From NCBI GenBank assembly GCA_003557545.1, contig PWOD01000178.1:1-22872 (forward strand): a DNA stretch of 22,872 nt. The letters run 5' to 3'. Positions 9,542-16,958 of this stretch are shown here, in pieces. Made by a program: the position numbers and the translations under genes. Under the pieces are notes generated by a model. That model ran no database searches. It saw only the letters and a program-made list of their open reading frames with translations, and was not told the DNA's origin. This stretch comes from a bacterium (GTDB lineage: Bacteria > T1Sed10-126). Positions within the stretch are counted from its first letter, which is position 1, and each line of letters begins with the position of its first letter.

Positions 9542-9635
9542 ATTTTTGTAGCACCAGGTAAGTAGGTAAGGCCCGGCAGACGCAGTCCCATAATGCACCC
9601 CGTCCGGGCCTTCCCTGCTTATTCTTTACAAAAAT
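9542..9635 (+). ncRNA. Candidate structured RNA, three-tier rod-like hairpin
   Basis: Three nested stems stack into one rod. The outer stem is 9542-9550 with 9627-9635 (9 perfect pairs). An asymmetric bubble of 8 and 5 bases follows, then 9559-9566 with 9614-9621 (8 pairs, one of them G-U on the plus strand), then a 1x1 mismatch. The top stem is 9568-9576 with 9604-9612 (9 perfect, GC-rich), and the loop has 27 bases. The G-U pair slightly favours a rightward transcript, but the strand is uncertain. No T-run follows, so it is not a plain terminator. The shape recalls 6S-type rods, though it is much shorter. The SRP RNA hallmark (GGAAGCAGC) is absent. A near-copy of 9553-9569 recurs at 9668-9684. 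Confidence 0.4.
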
Positions 9636-9692
9636 TCCCAAATATAACTAAAAGAACAAAACATCCAACCAGGCAAGCAGGTAAACTTCAAG

Positions 9693-9766
9693 GGTGGCCG
9701 ACCGGATTCGAACCGGCGACAACTCGGACCACAACCGAGTGCTCTGCCTGCTGAGCTACGGCCACC
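9693..9766 (-). tRNA. tRNA-His (GUG)
   Basis: The reverse strand gives a full cloverleaf with the extra G at -1 paired to C73, typical of tRNA-His. The anticodon stem CTCGG/CCGAG encloses loop TTGTGGT with anticodon GTG, and the T-arm is GCCGG-TTCGAAT-CCGGT. No CCA is encoded. It is last in the tRNA-Arg, tRNA-Pro, tRNA-His cluster. Confidence 0.97.
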
Positions 9767-9776
9767 ATTCTAATAA

Positions 9777-9852
9777 TCGGGCAGCCCGGATTCGAACCGG
9801 GGATCTCCTGCTCCCAAAGCAGGCGCGTTAAGCCAAACTACGCCACTGCCCG
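9777..9852 (-). tRNA. tRNA-Pro (UGG)
   Basis: On the reverse strand the acceptor stem is CGGGCAG with CTGCCCG. The anticodon stem CCTGC/GCAGG encloses loop TTTGGGA with anticodon TGG, the T-arm is CCCGG-TTCGAAT-CCGGG, and the discriminator is A. It lies ten bases upstream of tRNA-His in the same orientation. Confidence 0.97.
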
Positions 9853-9939
9853 GGCAGTTGGCCCTGTTTTGTATCAGCTAGAATTATATACTAAAAGCCC
9901 CCCTGATAACAACAATAATTTCTGCTATTTTCAAAAAAA

Positions 9940-10014
9940 TACGCCCGGCAGGATTCGAACCTGCGACAAGCGGCTTAGAAGGCCGCTGCTCTGTCCTGGC
10001 TGAGCTACGGGCGC
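9940..10014 (-). tRNA. tRNA-Arg (UCU)
   Basis: On the reverse strand the acceptor stem GCGCCCG pairs with CGGGCGT, leaving a G1-U72 wobble at the end. The anticodon stem GCGGC/GCCGC encloses loop CTTCTAA with anticodon TCT, the T-arm is GCAGG-TTCGAAT-CCTGC, and the discriminator is A. A T-run follows the 3' end. It is first in the cluster; its 5' end faces the accessory region. Confidence 0.96.
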
Positions 10015-10068
10015 GTCAAATAGTTTTTTTCACGAGTAGAAATTCTATCGAAAACCGACCTTTTTTTA

Positions 10069-10101
10069 CAGCAAAAAATTTGTTGATCGCTTTTTTTGCT
10101 G
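10069..10101. repeat. AT-rich perfect inverted repeat between sulfotransferase and tRNA-Arg
   Basis: Ten-base arms (10069-10078 with 10092-10101) enclose a 13-base loop. The arms are A-run/T-run with a CAGC/GCTG end. It lies where transcription of the leftward accessory operon should stop before the tRNA genes, but the arrangement is not a standard GC-stem terminator. Confidence 0.4.
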
Positions 10102-10151
10102 CTGGCCTATGATCATTCCCGGCTCGATTGGTCAGAAACTACCGGAGGAAA

Positions 10152-10943
10152 CTAAAAACCCTGTTCCCAGAAATGTTGCGAACCGGGCCGACCTCTCCCG
10201 TAACCCAGTAATCGGTTCAAAGCATCGGCGCCAGTATCAATAAAAATCTTCTTTTGCCAGTCCTCCCAGTCCCGGTACATTCCATGCCGTGCTTTAAACC
10301 CCTGCTCAATCCGATCCAGCTCTGGCTGGTCCACGGAAAAGCCAGTAAATCCCAGGAGTTTTTTTGCAGAAGTTTGAAAATCTCTCGTAAACTGCTCATA
10401 TTTAATCCTGATTATCCGCTCTTTAAAACTGTTTAAAAGAGCCAGTTGACCCTGTGTGAAATCAATAAACCGGAGAACAGCTCCAACAAATCTTTCCTTT
10501 TTTTCAGTTCCCAGAAAATCAAACTTAGTCTGTGGCCAGTGATCGGGATCGGGATTATAAAAGGATTCCACCTGGTCACGGCCATCCCTGGTAGTCCAGA
10601 CAAATCGCGATTTGGGAAAAACTTTCATAAGTGCCGGAACAATATTAAAATCAAACAAAAACTTGAAAACAAACCTCCGATGTATTGCCAGGGTTAACCG
10701 GTCTAACGGCAGACTGTTAAAGCCCAATCGCTTCATCAACTCCGGGCGGGGATTTTCATTGCTGGATCCACAATTTATTTTATCCTCCGTTTCAGAAACT
10801 GAAGAGCACTGGATAAACTCCCAGGGTTCCTTGTAAGCCGGTTGCTGGAAGGCTCCAAAGAAATAGCTGGTTAACCAGGAAGAACCGGTCCTGGGAAGTC
10901 CATAGATCCAGATTGGATATGATCGTCGGGCCAGCCGTTTCAA
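10152..10943 (-). CDS. PAPS-dependent sulfotransferase, N-terminus cut by an in-frame TAG
   Basis: The uninterrupted part is 263 residues from a TTG at 10941-10943. It shows the PAPS 5'-phosphosulfate loop YGLPRTGSSWLTSYF near residue 14 and the 3'-phosphate-binding segment KSRFVWTTRDGRDQVESFY near 109-127, so it belongs to the sulfotransferase superfamily that moves sulfate from PAPS to a hydroxyl or amine. The frame is open further upstream to an ATG at 11055-11057, except for a single TAG at 10977-10979. The residues on both sides of that stop read as one continuous helix-like protein. The catalytic core is complete and may be made from the TTG. It is the last gene of the leftward phosphonate run. 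Its acceptor is unknown. Confidence 0.75.
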   Translation of the reverse strand: MKRLARRSYPIWIYGLPRTGSSWLTSYFFGAFQQPAYKEPWEFIQCSSVSETEDKINCGSSNENPRPELMKRLGFNSLPLDRLTLAIHRRFVFKFLFDFNIVPALMKVFPKSRFVWTTRDGRDQVESFYNPDPDHWPQTKFDFLGTEKKERFVGAVLRFIDFTQGQLALLNSFKERIIRIKYEQFTRDFQTSAKKLLGFTGFSVDQPELDRIEQGFKARHGMYRDWEDWQKKIFIDTGADALNRLLGYGRGRPGSQHFWEQGF

Positions 10944-10976
10944 TTGATCGGCAAACTCCCTCTCATCCGCTGCCTT

Positions 10977-11057
10977 CTAAAGCGACTCCAGGCGACTCGG
11001 ATCGGCATTCTTTAAAAATCTTTCCGGATAAAGGTTTAGCAGTTCTTTCCCATTCAT
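10977..11057 (-). pseudogene. Detached N-terminal piece of the sulfotransferase gene
   Basis: ATG at 11055-11057 opens a 26-codon frame (MNGKELLNLYPERFLKNADP, then SRLESL) ending in TAG at 10977-10979. The same frame then continues without another stop (KAADEREFADQLKRLARR) into the sulfotransferase P-loop. A CAG to TAG change (C to T in a Gln codon) would explain the break. TAG also ends lepA, the hydrolase and this gene, so it looks like an ordinary stop here. Confidence 0.6.
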
Positions 11058-11119
11058 AACTATCATTCCGATCTTGAAAATTAATAAAACTTATCGTCCT
11101 ATAAACCAACGGTGAACTC

Positions 11120-11833
11120 CTACTGTTTTGCTGTGGTTTCAGTTAAAAAATCCCTGATCCGGCCCGCATAAATCTGTTCACCGGCAAACCAGGGAAGATT
11201 ATTATGACCGGCCCCTTCGACAAACCAGCGTTGTTTGGGTTGATCGCTCTTCTGATACAGCAGACGGCCAAGTGCTGGTGGAACAACCCGATCAGCCGTG
11301 CCATGAATTATCAACTTATCAATACCCGCGCCCGATTTTTCAGCCCGGGCAAGATTTTCCAGACTATTAAAATTCACCCGTAAAAGTTTTTCAATTCCCG
11401 GAACCGGTAAAACTACTCGAGCCATTGCTGCAGCGTTGGGAAAACCACTTTCAAGAATAATTCCAGCTGGACGATGGTAAGCTGCAGCGTGGGTTGCCAT
11501 GACCGAACCCAGTGAGCGACCATGATAGAATAAGGGACCTTCTGTCTGTTTTTTTAAAAAATTAACCGCTGCTTCAACATCCCTGTACAGCCCCTGTTCA
11601 GAAGGTTTTCCCTCTGAAAGACCATATCCCCGATAATCAAAAATCAAAGCCGTCCAACCCGGCGGAGGAACCAGTTCTAACCACCAGATTCTACCGGTAA
11701 GATTTCCCGCATTTCCCGGGAAGAGCAATAACGCCGGAGAATCGGACCGACCCGGTTTTAAAACTCCAGTTAAGGTTATATCGTCCTCTGCTGTAAACTC
11801 TACCGGTCGATAGCTGGCTCCAACTGTGTCCAA
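11120..11833 (-). CDS. Alpha/beta hydrolase (BEM46-like), membrane anchor cut off by an in-frame TAA
   Basis: The uninterrupted frame gives 237 residues from a TTG at 11831-11833. It is an alpha/beta hydrolase with oxyanion region LLFPGNAGN, DYRGYGLSEG, nucleophile elbow GRSLGS (Ser near 107), acid HGTADRVVPP and catalytic His in EGAGHNNLP. This is the pattern of the BEM46/YfhR group of membrane-anchored serine hydrolases whose substrates are mostly unknown. The expected N-terminal membrane helix is present in the same frame upstream, but a TAA at 11846-11848 separates it. It sits 49 bases after the alcohol dehydrogenase, in the phosphonate run. Restart at TTG would give a soluble protein. 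The role in the pathway is unknown; ester cleavage of an intermediate is a guess. Confidence 0.75.
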   Translation of the reverse strand: MDTVGASYRPVEFTAEDDITLTGVLKPGRSDSPALLLFPGNAGNLTGRIWWLELVPPPGWTALIFDYRGYGLSEGKPSEQGLYRDVEAAVNFLKKQTEGPLFYHGRSLGSVMATHAAAYHRPAGIILESGFPNAAAMARVVLPVPGIEKLLRVNFNSLENLARAEKSGAGIDKLIIHGTADRVVPPALGRLLYQKSDQPKQRWFVEGAGHNNLPWFAGEQIYAGRIRDFLTETTAKQ

Positions 11834-11845
11834 CCAGTCAGCACT

Positions 11846-11965
11846 TTAAGGCCGTGGATGGTAGATCCCCCAGCTCTCCTGGATTCTGATATAAGCCCAG
11901 AGAAGCACCAGCAGAGCTACCAGCACAAAGATCAGGTAACCGACATATAAAGATGGAAACTTCAT
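11846..11965 (-). pseudogene. Detached N-terminal membrane anchor of the hydrolase gene
   Basis: ATG at 11963-11965 opens 39 codons (MKFPSLYVGYL, a hydrophobic helix, then SWGIYHPRP) ending in TAA at 11846-11848. The same frame continues as SADWLDTVGASYRPVEF into the hydrolase. BEM46-type proteins normally carry such an anchor followed by a YxPxR-like linker, so this is one gene split by a nonsense codon. A CAA to TAA change (C to T) would account for it. Confidence 0.6.
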
Positions 11966-12014
11966 TAACCGTGAACCCTCTCCATAAAACTAATTTTACC
12001 CCACGACTAACCTC

Positions 12015-13160
12015 CTATAACTCCAACCAGCTGGCGGTCTGATCGACTATCCCCACGATATCCTGACGTTCAACAGGCCGAAAGTTATTACCGGCACGAT
12101 CCGGCGTATACATCTCATCAACCAGTTCAAACAGCAGCTCCCGATCGTGAAGATAGTTCTTCACCAGCCGCTCAACTTCCAGAGTTTCCAACAACGTCTT
12201 CAGGGCTTCAGTAAAATTATCCGGCCCCATAAACCCGATTCGAGCGGCGATCTGGGCAAAGCTGGCCGGATCCGCCTGGCAATTAAACTCCCAGATAGCC
12301 GGAACTGTAATACTGCAGGCCAGTCCGTGGGGAATTCCCAGATGAGCGGTCAAAGGATAAGATATTGAATGGGCCAGGGCAGTCTTAGTCTGACTTATCG
12401 CCAGACCTGACAGCAGACTGGCCGTAACCAGCGCAGTGCGATATTCAAGCTCGTCGGGAGCCTGTAGAGCTTTCTGCAGATTGTCCAGCACCAACCGCAC
12501 TGTTTCGGCGGCAAGCAGATCTGTTACCGCGCTCCGGTTATGGTTCCAGAGAGCCTCCAGACCCTGGCTCAGGGCATCCAATGCTGTAGAGATTGAAACC
12601 TCATCAGGCAGAGTCAATGTCAGCTGCGGATCAACTATGGCTCGCCGGGGAAATAGCTGTGGCCCCGACAGAGAATATTTTTGTTTTTCCTCCCCATCCC
12701 AGAGGGTAGCGAAGGGAGTAACCTCACCCCCGGTTCCATGGGTTGTCGGAACTGTTGTAAGATCGAGTGGCCGACTACCTGATAATAACTCTGCTGATTG
12801 AATAACAGCTTTCAGTCCGGTGTTGGGAAAATCGTCAGTCAGCAGAACCGATAAAGTTTTTGCCGAATCGATAGCACTGCCACCCCCAAGCCCGATAATC
12901 GAATCAAACTGCCCTTCTGACAGACTGTGAGCGGCCGCTTCCAGATCAGCAATCTGTGGGTTGGGCGTCACATTATCATAGACCGCGGCCAGCCGCCGGC
13001 CCAACAAATTTCTGACTCTATCAGTTAAACCGCGCCGGGTGCTCCCCCGGGTGGTGACCAGCAAAATCTTTTCGCCGGGAACCAGCCTGTCCAGTTGCTT
13101 CAGACCGGCAGCTTTAAACAGTATTTCTACCGGATTAACATATTGCCAGCTATGCTCCAT
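12015..13160 (-). CDS. Iron-type (group III) alcohol dehydrogenase, probable phosphonoacetaldehyde reductase
   Basis: A 381-residue group III alcohol dehydrogenase with the NAD(P)-binding GGGSAIDSAK (92-101) and the THGTGGEVTPF segment (141-150). Metal ligand positions are Asp195, Gln199 (usually His in this family), His264 and His278. In phosphonate loci such enzymes (PhpC/FomC type) reduce phosphonoacetaldehyde to 2-hydroxyethylphosphonate. Its place after pepM, ppd and a nucleotidyltransferase supports that role, and no dedicated AEP transaminase lies in the run. The ATG start has a GGGAAG-type site. It lies 36 bases after the nucleotidyltransferase and 49 bases before the hydrolase. The Gln at position 199 may be a subfamily trait or may alter metal use. 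Confidence 0.82.
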   Translation of the reverse strand: MEHSWQYVNPVEILFKAAGLKQLDRLVPGEKILLVTTRGSTRRGLTDRVRNLLGRRLAAVYDNVTPNPQIADLEAAAHSLSEGQFDSIIGLGGGSAIDSAKTLSVLLTDDFPNTGLKAVIQSAELLSGSRPLDLTTVPTTHGTGGEVTPFATLWDGEEKQKYSLSGPQLFPRRAIVDPQLTLTLPDEVSISTALDALSQGLEALWNHNRSAVTDLLAAETVRLVLDNLQKALQAPDELEYRTALVTASLLSGLAISQTKTALAHSISYPLTAHLGIPHGLACSITVPAIWEFNCQADPASFAQIAARIGFMGPDNFTEALKTLLETLEVERLVKNYLHDRELLFELVDEMYTPDRAGNNFRPVERQDIVGIVDQTASWLEL

Positions 13161-13196
13161 CCTAAAACTTCCCTTTCAATCAAACCCTAAACTTAC

Positions 13197-13904
13197 TCAG
13201 CTCGCAAAATCTTCTCTGGCAGCTGCCAGATCAACCTCATCATCAATCTCTCTCCAGGGTCTGCCTCCCGTCTGTAATAGTTGGAACTCAGCCCCCTGCT
13301 CAGCCAGCCGGTTAAAGGCGGCGGTATCATAAGCATTAAACTGCCCGTCAAGCAGCAACTCTCGAGCCATCTCTGTAAAACTTTCCAATCCATTCTGAGA
13401 AAAGAAACTCAGCCCAGTCCACTCACCATCCGCTTCAGCAAGGGGTATTTCCTTACTTGATTGTTGAAATTTTCCATCTGAAAGCTGAATTTTCATTGCC
13501 TCCTGATGAATACTATCTGGATCATAAATCAGGCTTAGATCGGCCTGTGAACGCTGCTCCACTGCCGTCCTGAGAATTTCTGGATGATAGATAAGATCAC
13601 TATGGGAATAAAGCAGTTCTCCCCGTCCAAGATGAGGAATTGCCATCCACAACGAGGCCATATTATTGGTACTGGCATAAAAAGGATTGTAGATATATTC
13701 AACCTGCTTGCCCAGGTAATCAACCAGCTTATCCGATTGAAAACCGACCACCAGGTAGATTTTTTCAACTCCATTTTCCCGAAACAGACGGAGGGCCCGA
13801 TCAATCAACCTCTCACCGTCAATTTTCAACATACATTTAGGCAACTCAATTGTTCGCGGATAAAGCCGCGAAGAGCGTCCGGCTGCAACAATCAAACCAT
13901 TCAT
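13197..13904 (-). CDS. Stand-alone nucleotidyltransferase, probable phosphonate cytidylyltransferase
   Basis: A 235-residue nucleotidyltransferase of the sugar-phosphate/choline-phosphate NTP-transferase fold. The N-terminus carries GLIVAAGRSSRLYP and ELPKCMLKIDG, followed by SHSDLIY (metal site) and WREIDDEVD near 217-225. An EADGEW motif (157-162) also occurs in the C-terminal domain of the neighbouring PEP mutase fusion. Such enzymes (PntC type) make CMP-phosphonates from CTP and 2-aminoethyl- or hydroxyethylphosphonate. The start is the ATG at 13902-13904, eight bases after AAAGGAG; a GTG one codon upstream is less likely. Gaps to ppd (41 bases) and to the dehydrogenase (36) fit one operon. 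The exact substrate is inferred from context. Confidence 0.82.
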   Translation of the reverse strand: MNGLIVAAGRSSRLYPRTIELPKCMLKIDGERLIDRALRLFRENGVEKIYLVVGFQSDKLVDYLGKQVEYIYNPFYASTNNMASLWMAIPHLGRGELLYSHSDLIYHPEILRTAVEQRSQADLSLIYDPDSIHQEAMKIQLSDGKFQQSSKEIPLAEADGEWTGLSFFSQNGLESFTEMARELLLDGQFNAYDTAAFNRLAEQGAEFQLLQTGGRPWREIDDEVDLAAAREDFAS

Positions 13905-13945
13905 CACAACTACTCCTTTAAATCAGTCTCTAAAGATCAGATACC

Positions 13946-15103
13946 TCAGGTTAAGTTTGTCCCGATCGCCGCGGCTAACCGCCGGAAGTTTTCTTCCGGG
14001 GTAAAAGGCGGGCGGGGAAGTTCAGATGGAGAACCGGGCTTAATTTTCAGCCGTATGAACTGTGGTCCTTTCCTGGTAAAGGCCTCCTGTAAAGAACGGC
14101 TGTATTCGGCGGCGGTGCGGGCCCGATAAACCCGCCGGTAATTACAGGCGGCAGCCACACCGGCAAAACTAACCGCCGGGGAAGCGGTCGCCTGCCCGCC
14201 GGTTGAATCATGACACTCATTATCAAGTAAGATATGTAAAAGATTCTTCGGTTGATAAAGACCAACTGTTGCCAGATTACCCAGTTTCATGAGGGCTGAA
14301 CCGTCACCATCCAGGACAACAACCGGCAAGTCAGGTCGATTTAACGACAGCCCACATCCAATCGCCGAGGCAGTCCCCAGCCCCCCTACTACGTAAAGAT
14401 TTTTTTCCCTATCATCTACCGCATAAAGCTCCCGCCCGGTTTTACCGGTCGAACCGATGACAACGGTCTCCTCCTGCAGCTGCTCAACCAGCAGTTCTAT
14501 TGCCCGCGTCCGGCTAAGCTCAGGTTGCCGATGATTATTTGCCGGCGGCCCGTGACCGAGGAAATTATCGGCCGGGTCTGCAGCTGTCACGCTCAACTCA
14601 TACGGAGCCACCAGCCCCCGGGGCATCAGGATAGCATAAGGCCGCTGCTGACTGGCGAACCACCGGTCAGCGTCGGCCAGCAGTTCCTCCAACTGTGACA
14701 AACTGTCCGGCATTCGTGACCAGGGTATATCCAATTTTTCCAACAGACCGGGGGTTATTTTGCCCATAAACTGATGCTGCGCTGCGTCTGTCGTGCCCGG
14801 CTCCCCTCGCCAGGTCACCACCATCAGACTGGGCACTTTAAAAGGATAATTTAACGACGTGAGTGGATTGACCATATTTCCAAGTCCAGAATTCTGACAG
14901 AGCAGTAAATTTTTGACCCCGGCCAGACTGGCTCCAAAGTTCAACCCGACCGCTTCCCCTTCACTGCTGGCAGCCAGATACCGTAACCGTTTTTCCTCAA
15001 TAATCCGGTTTATCAGAGGAGTTAAAATCGAACAGGGAACACCACTTGCCTGACGATAACCACTTTCGAGAAAAAGTTCGACAACCGCTTCTGCATCCAA
15101 CAT
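13946..15103 (-). CDS. ppd: Phosphonopyruvate decarboxylase
   Basis: A 385-residue thiamine-diphosphate enzyme that removes CO2 from phosphonopyruvate to give phosphonoacetaldehyde, pulling the unfavourable PEP mutase step forward. The N-terminal pyrimidine-binding half has the activating glutamate in SEGEAVG (Glu50) and QNSGLGNMVNPL. The C-terminal half has the diphosphate-binding motif starting GDGSALMKLGN (266) and ending with Asn295 in LDNECHDSTGGQ. Both hallmark stretches are typical of this family. The start ATG is one base after the pepM stop, with an AGGA site inside pepM, so the two are tightly coupled. No truncation or odd residue was seen. Confidence 0.95.
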   Translation of the reverse strand: MLDAEAVVELFLESGYRQASGVPCSILTPLINRIIEEKRLRYLAASSEGEAVGLNFGASLAGVKNLLLCQNSGLGNMVNPLTSLNYPFKVPSLMVVTWRGEPGTTDAAQHQFMGKITPGLLEKLDIPWSRMPDSLSQLEELLADADRWFASQQRPYAILMPRGLVAPYELSVTAADPADNFLGHGPPANNHRQPELSRTRAIELLVEQLQEETVVIGSTGKTGRELYAVDDREKNLYVVGGLGTASAIGCGLSLNRPDLPVVVLDGDGSALMKLGNLATVGLYQPKNLLHILLDNECHDSTGGQATASPAVSFAGVAAACNYRRVYRARTAAEYSRSLQEAFTRKGPQFIRLKIKPGSPSELPRPPFTPEENFRRLAAAIGTNLT

Positions 15104-15104
15104 T

Positions 15105-16715
15105 TTAAAAGTCCTGGGCCCGGCTCAGGTCTTCCAGATCATCAACGTCAACCCAGTGGCCGGTAATATACAGGATACTAACATCATTCCCCGCTTCAAC
15201 CAGCCGGTTGATCAGCTGTTTGAACCTTAACTTTCTAAACTCCTGACTATTCTTCTGTAACTCCTCCAGTATACGAACAATCTCCCGGGTTCCCCGGGCC
15301 GAGCTCTTCATCAATCCGATCCACTCACCATCCGCTTCCTCAACCGGCATGGTGGGATCCATCCTGCACAATTTTACCGGCTCTTCTGTATAATTAAGGC
15401 TATAGGAACGGGAAGCTTTAACCAGATCACGGTAATCATCACGAGGTTTTGTCTCTCGAAAGGCCGCGTCGACGACCAGCACTATATCCCCCTCCTCCAG
15501 AAGCAGATTATTTAAAATATACTGCCGGAAAATAATATCTCCATAGCTAATCACCATGGGGCCCTTTAGAAATTCCCGGGCAGCAGCCAGCGAGACAAGT
15601 TCACCCGCCCCCTCATAATCCTCCGTATCGATAAACTGCATACCGGACGCCTTGATCTGCTGCTTTTTATATCCGCGGACAGTTATCTGATCAGTAATTT
15701 TAAATTTTTTGAACTGCTCCTGCAGTTTATGCAGCAGCGGTTTACCTCCCACCTCAATCATTGTTTTAGGCCGATCAGTAGTTAAAGTTTCAAGCTCTTC
15801 CCCCCGGGTTGCGGCTAAAAACAGGGCACGATAACCACTGTTCTGTTCGGGTAAATATCTCTCTTCGGCCGTTAACAGCTCTTCAGCCTGCTGCAGTCGA
15901 AATATCTCTTTCACAGGGACAATATCATCTTCCGCCTTAACCGGTGTTTTTTCATTATAAATATCCGCCGTAACCTCCTGCATAGCCCGAATTGAAGCGC
16001 GAAGATTATGGTTGGCCCAGATAACCAGACTGATACCGGCCTTTCGATAAAATTCAACCGGCGTACTGTAATAGGTGGTGGGTACAATCACCAGTGGAAG
16101 ATCACGCTGCCAATTTTCGGCAAAAGACAGCACATCTTCCGGACGTGATTTTTTGCTGTGAACAAGAATCGCATCAGCTCCGGCATCAGCGTAAAGATTT
16201 GCCCGTTTAAGCGCCTCCTCCAATCCCCAACCCGCGATAAACGCCTCAATTCTTGCAACCACACAAAATTCCGCGCTCTGTTGAGCATCTTTTCCTGCTG
16301 CGATTTTTCCGGCAAATTCATGCGGATCGGCCAGCGGCTGTTTTTCACTCTGGATGAAAGAATTGGTTTTGGGGAACTCCTTATCTTCAATACAGACCCC
16401 GGCCACCCCGCGCTGTTCCAGTTTTGTTACCAGACGCCGCATGTTGTTGAAATTACCGAACCCGGTATCACCATCCAGCAGAATCGGCAGGTCAGAAGAA
16501 TCAGCCATAAATTCAACCTGGTTAAGCACCTGCGTCCAGGAAAGCTCATTGTTATCCCGCACCCCATGAGCCGCCGAAATAGTTAATCCACTGGCCCAGA
16601 TGCCATCGAACTGACTTTCAGAAACAATCCGAGCGCTAATACCATTGTGAGCCTCCATTAAAAAATTCAACTCATCATTATAAAGTAACTGCCTGAGATT
16701 TTTACTCTGATCCAT
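15105..16715 (-). CDS. pepM: Phosphoenolpyruvate mutase fused to a nucleotidyltransferase domain
   Basis: The mutase interconverts PEP and phosphonopyruvate, forming the C-P bond that commits carbon to phosphonates. Residues about 1-275 are an isocitrate-lyase-superfamily barrel with [10 protein letters not shown] (80-88) and the diagnostic [10 protein letters not shown] (110-119). Residues about 293-536 are a nucleotidyltransferase domain ([33 protein letters not shown] at 460-465, [10 protein letters not shown] near the end). The glycine loop is altered to AATRGEEL, as is usual in PEP mutase fusions. The ATG at 16713-16715 follows GAGGAG at seven bases; a GTG five codons upstream overlaps that site and is rejected. 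The fused domain probably activates the phosphonate as a CMP derivative. First gene of the leftward run. Confidence 0.95.
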   Translation of the reverse strand: MDQSKNLRQLLYNDELNFLMEAHNGISARIVSESQFDGIWASGLTISAAHGVRDNNELSWTQVLNQVEFMADSSDLPILLDGDTGFGNFNNMRRLVTKLEQRGVAGVCIEDKEFPKTNSFIQSEKQPLADPHEFAGKIAAGKDAQQSAEFCVVARIEAFIAGWGLEEALKRANLYADAGADAILVHSKKSRPEDVLSFAENWQRDLPLVIVPTTYYSTPVEFYRKAGISLVIWANHNLRASIRAMQEVTADIYNEKTPVKAEDDIVPVKEIFRLQQAEELLTAEERYLPEQNSGYRALFLAATRGEELETLTTDRPKTMIEVGGKPLLHKLQEQFKKFKITDQITVRGYKKQQIKASGMQFIDTEDYEGAGELVSLAAAREFLKGPMVISYGDIIFRQYILNNLLLEEGDIVLVVDAAFRETKPRDDYRDLVKASRSYSLNYTEEPVKLCRMDPTMPVEEADGEWIGLMKSSARGTREIVRILEELQKNSQEFRKLRFKQLINRLVEAGNDVSILYITGHWVDVDDLEDLSRAQDF

Positions 16716-16787
16716 TAAATTACTCCTCACTGGCTATTTTTTGGTACAATCAAACTTAAAGAACGATCAGCCTGCTGGCGGAGTTTA

Positions 16788-16815
16788 ATTATATGTAATA
16801 TACTGTCAGCCTCAA
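16788..16815 (-). promoter_or_regulatory. Promoter of the pepM run
   Basis: On the reverse strand a perfect TATAAT (16788-16793) lies 16 bases after TTGAGG (16810-16815), giving a leader of about 65 bases to pepM. No equally good rightward promoter was found in 16816-16958. An isolated GGAGG at 16902-16906 there has no start codon at a useful distance. Confidence 0.5.
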
Positions 16816-16958
16816 AGAAGTTTGTCTGATCCTGACAATGGGCTGGCTGCTTGACAGTGGCCGCTGATTAATAAACAGTTACTATTCTATCAGAATAAAT
16901 TGGAGGTCAGCTTTACAGCCACAGGTTTACTGATCAACCGCCAAACGGCTAAATAACT

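Noticed and set aside
9542-9635. SRP RNA or a rho-independent terminator
   Set aside because: The conserved SRP GGAAGCAGC tip is missing and the top stem is fully paired with a 27-base loop. No T-run follows on either strand.
10977-10979. In-frame TAG in the sulfotransferase gene as a pyrrolysine codon
   Set aside because: TAG serves as the plain stop of lepA (5807-5809), the hydrolase (11120-11122) and this same gene (10152-10154). No pylS/pylT-like feature is present in the window and sulfotransferases are not known Pyl proteins.
13584-14129. Long rightward reading frame opposite the nucleotidyltransferase and decarboxylase genes
   Set aside because: It lies antisense to two well-supported genes, shows no recognisable family and has no ribosome site.
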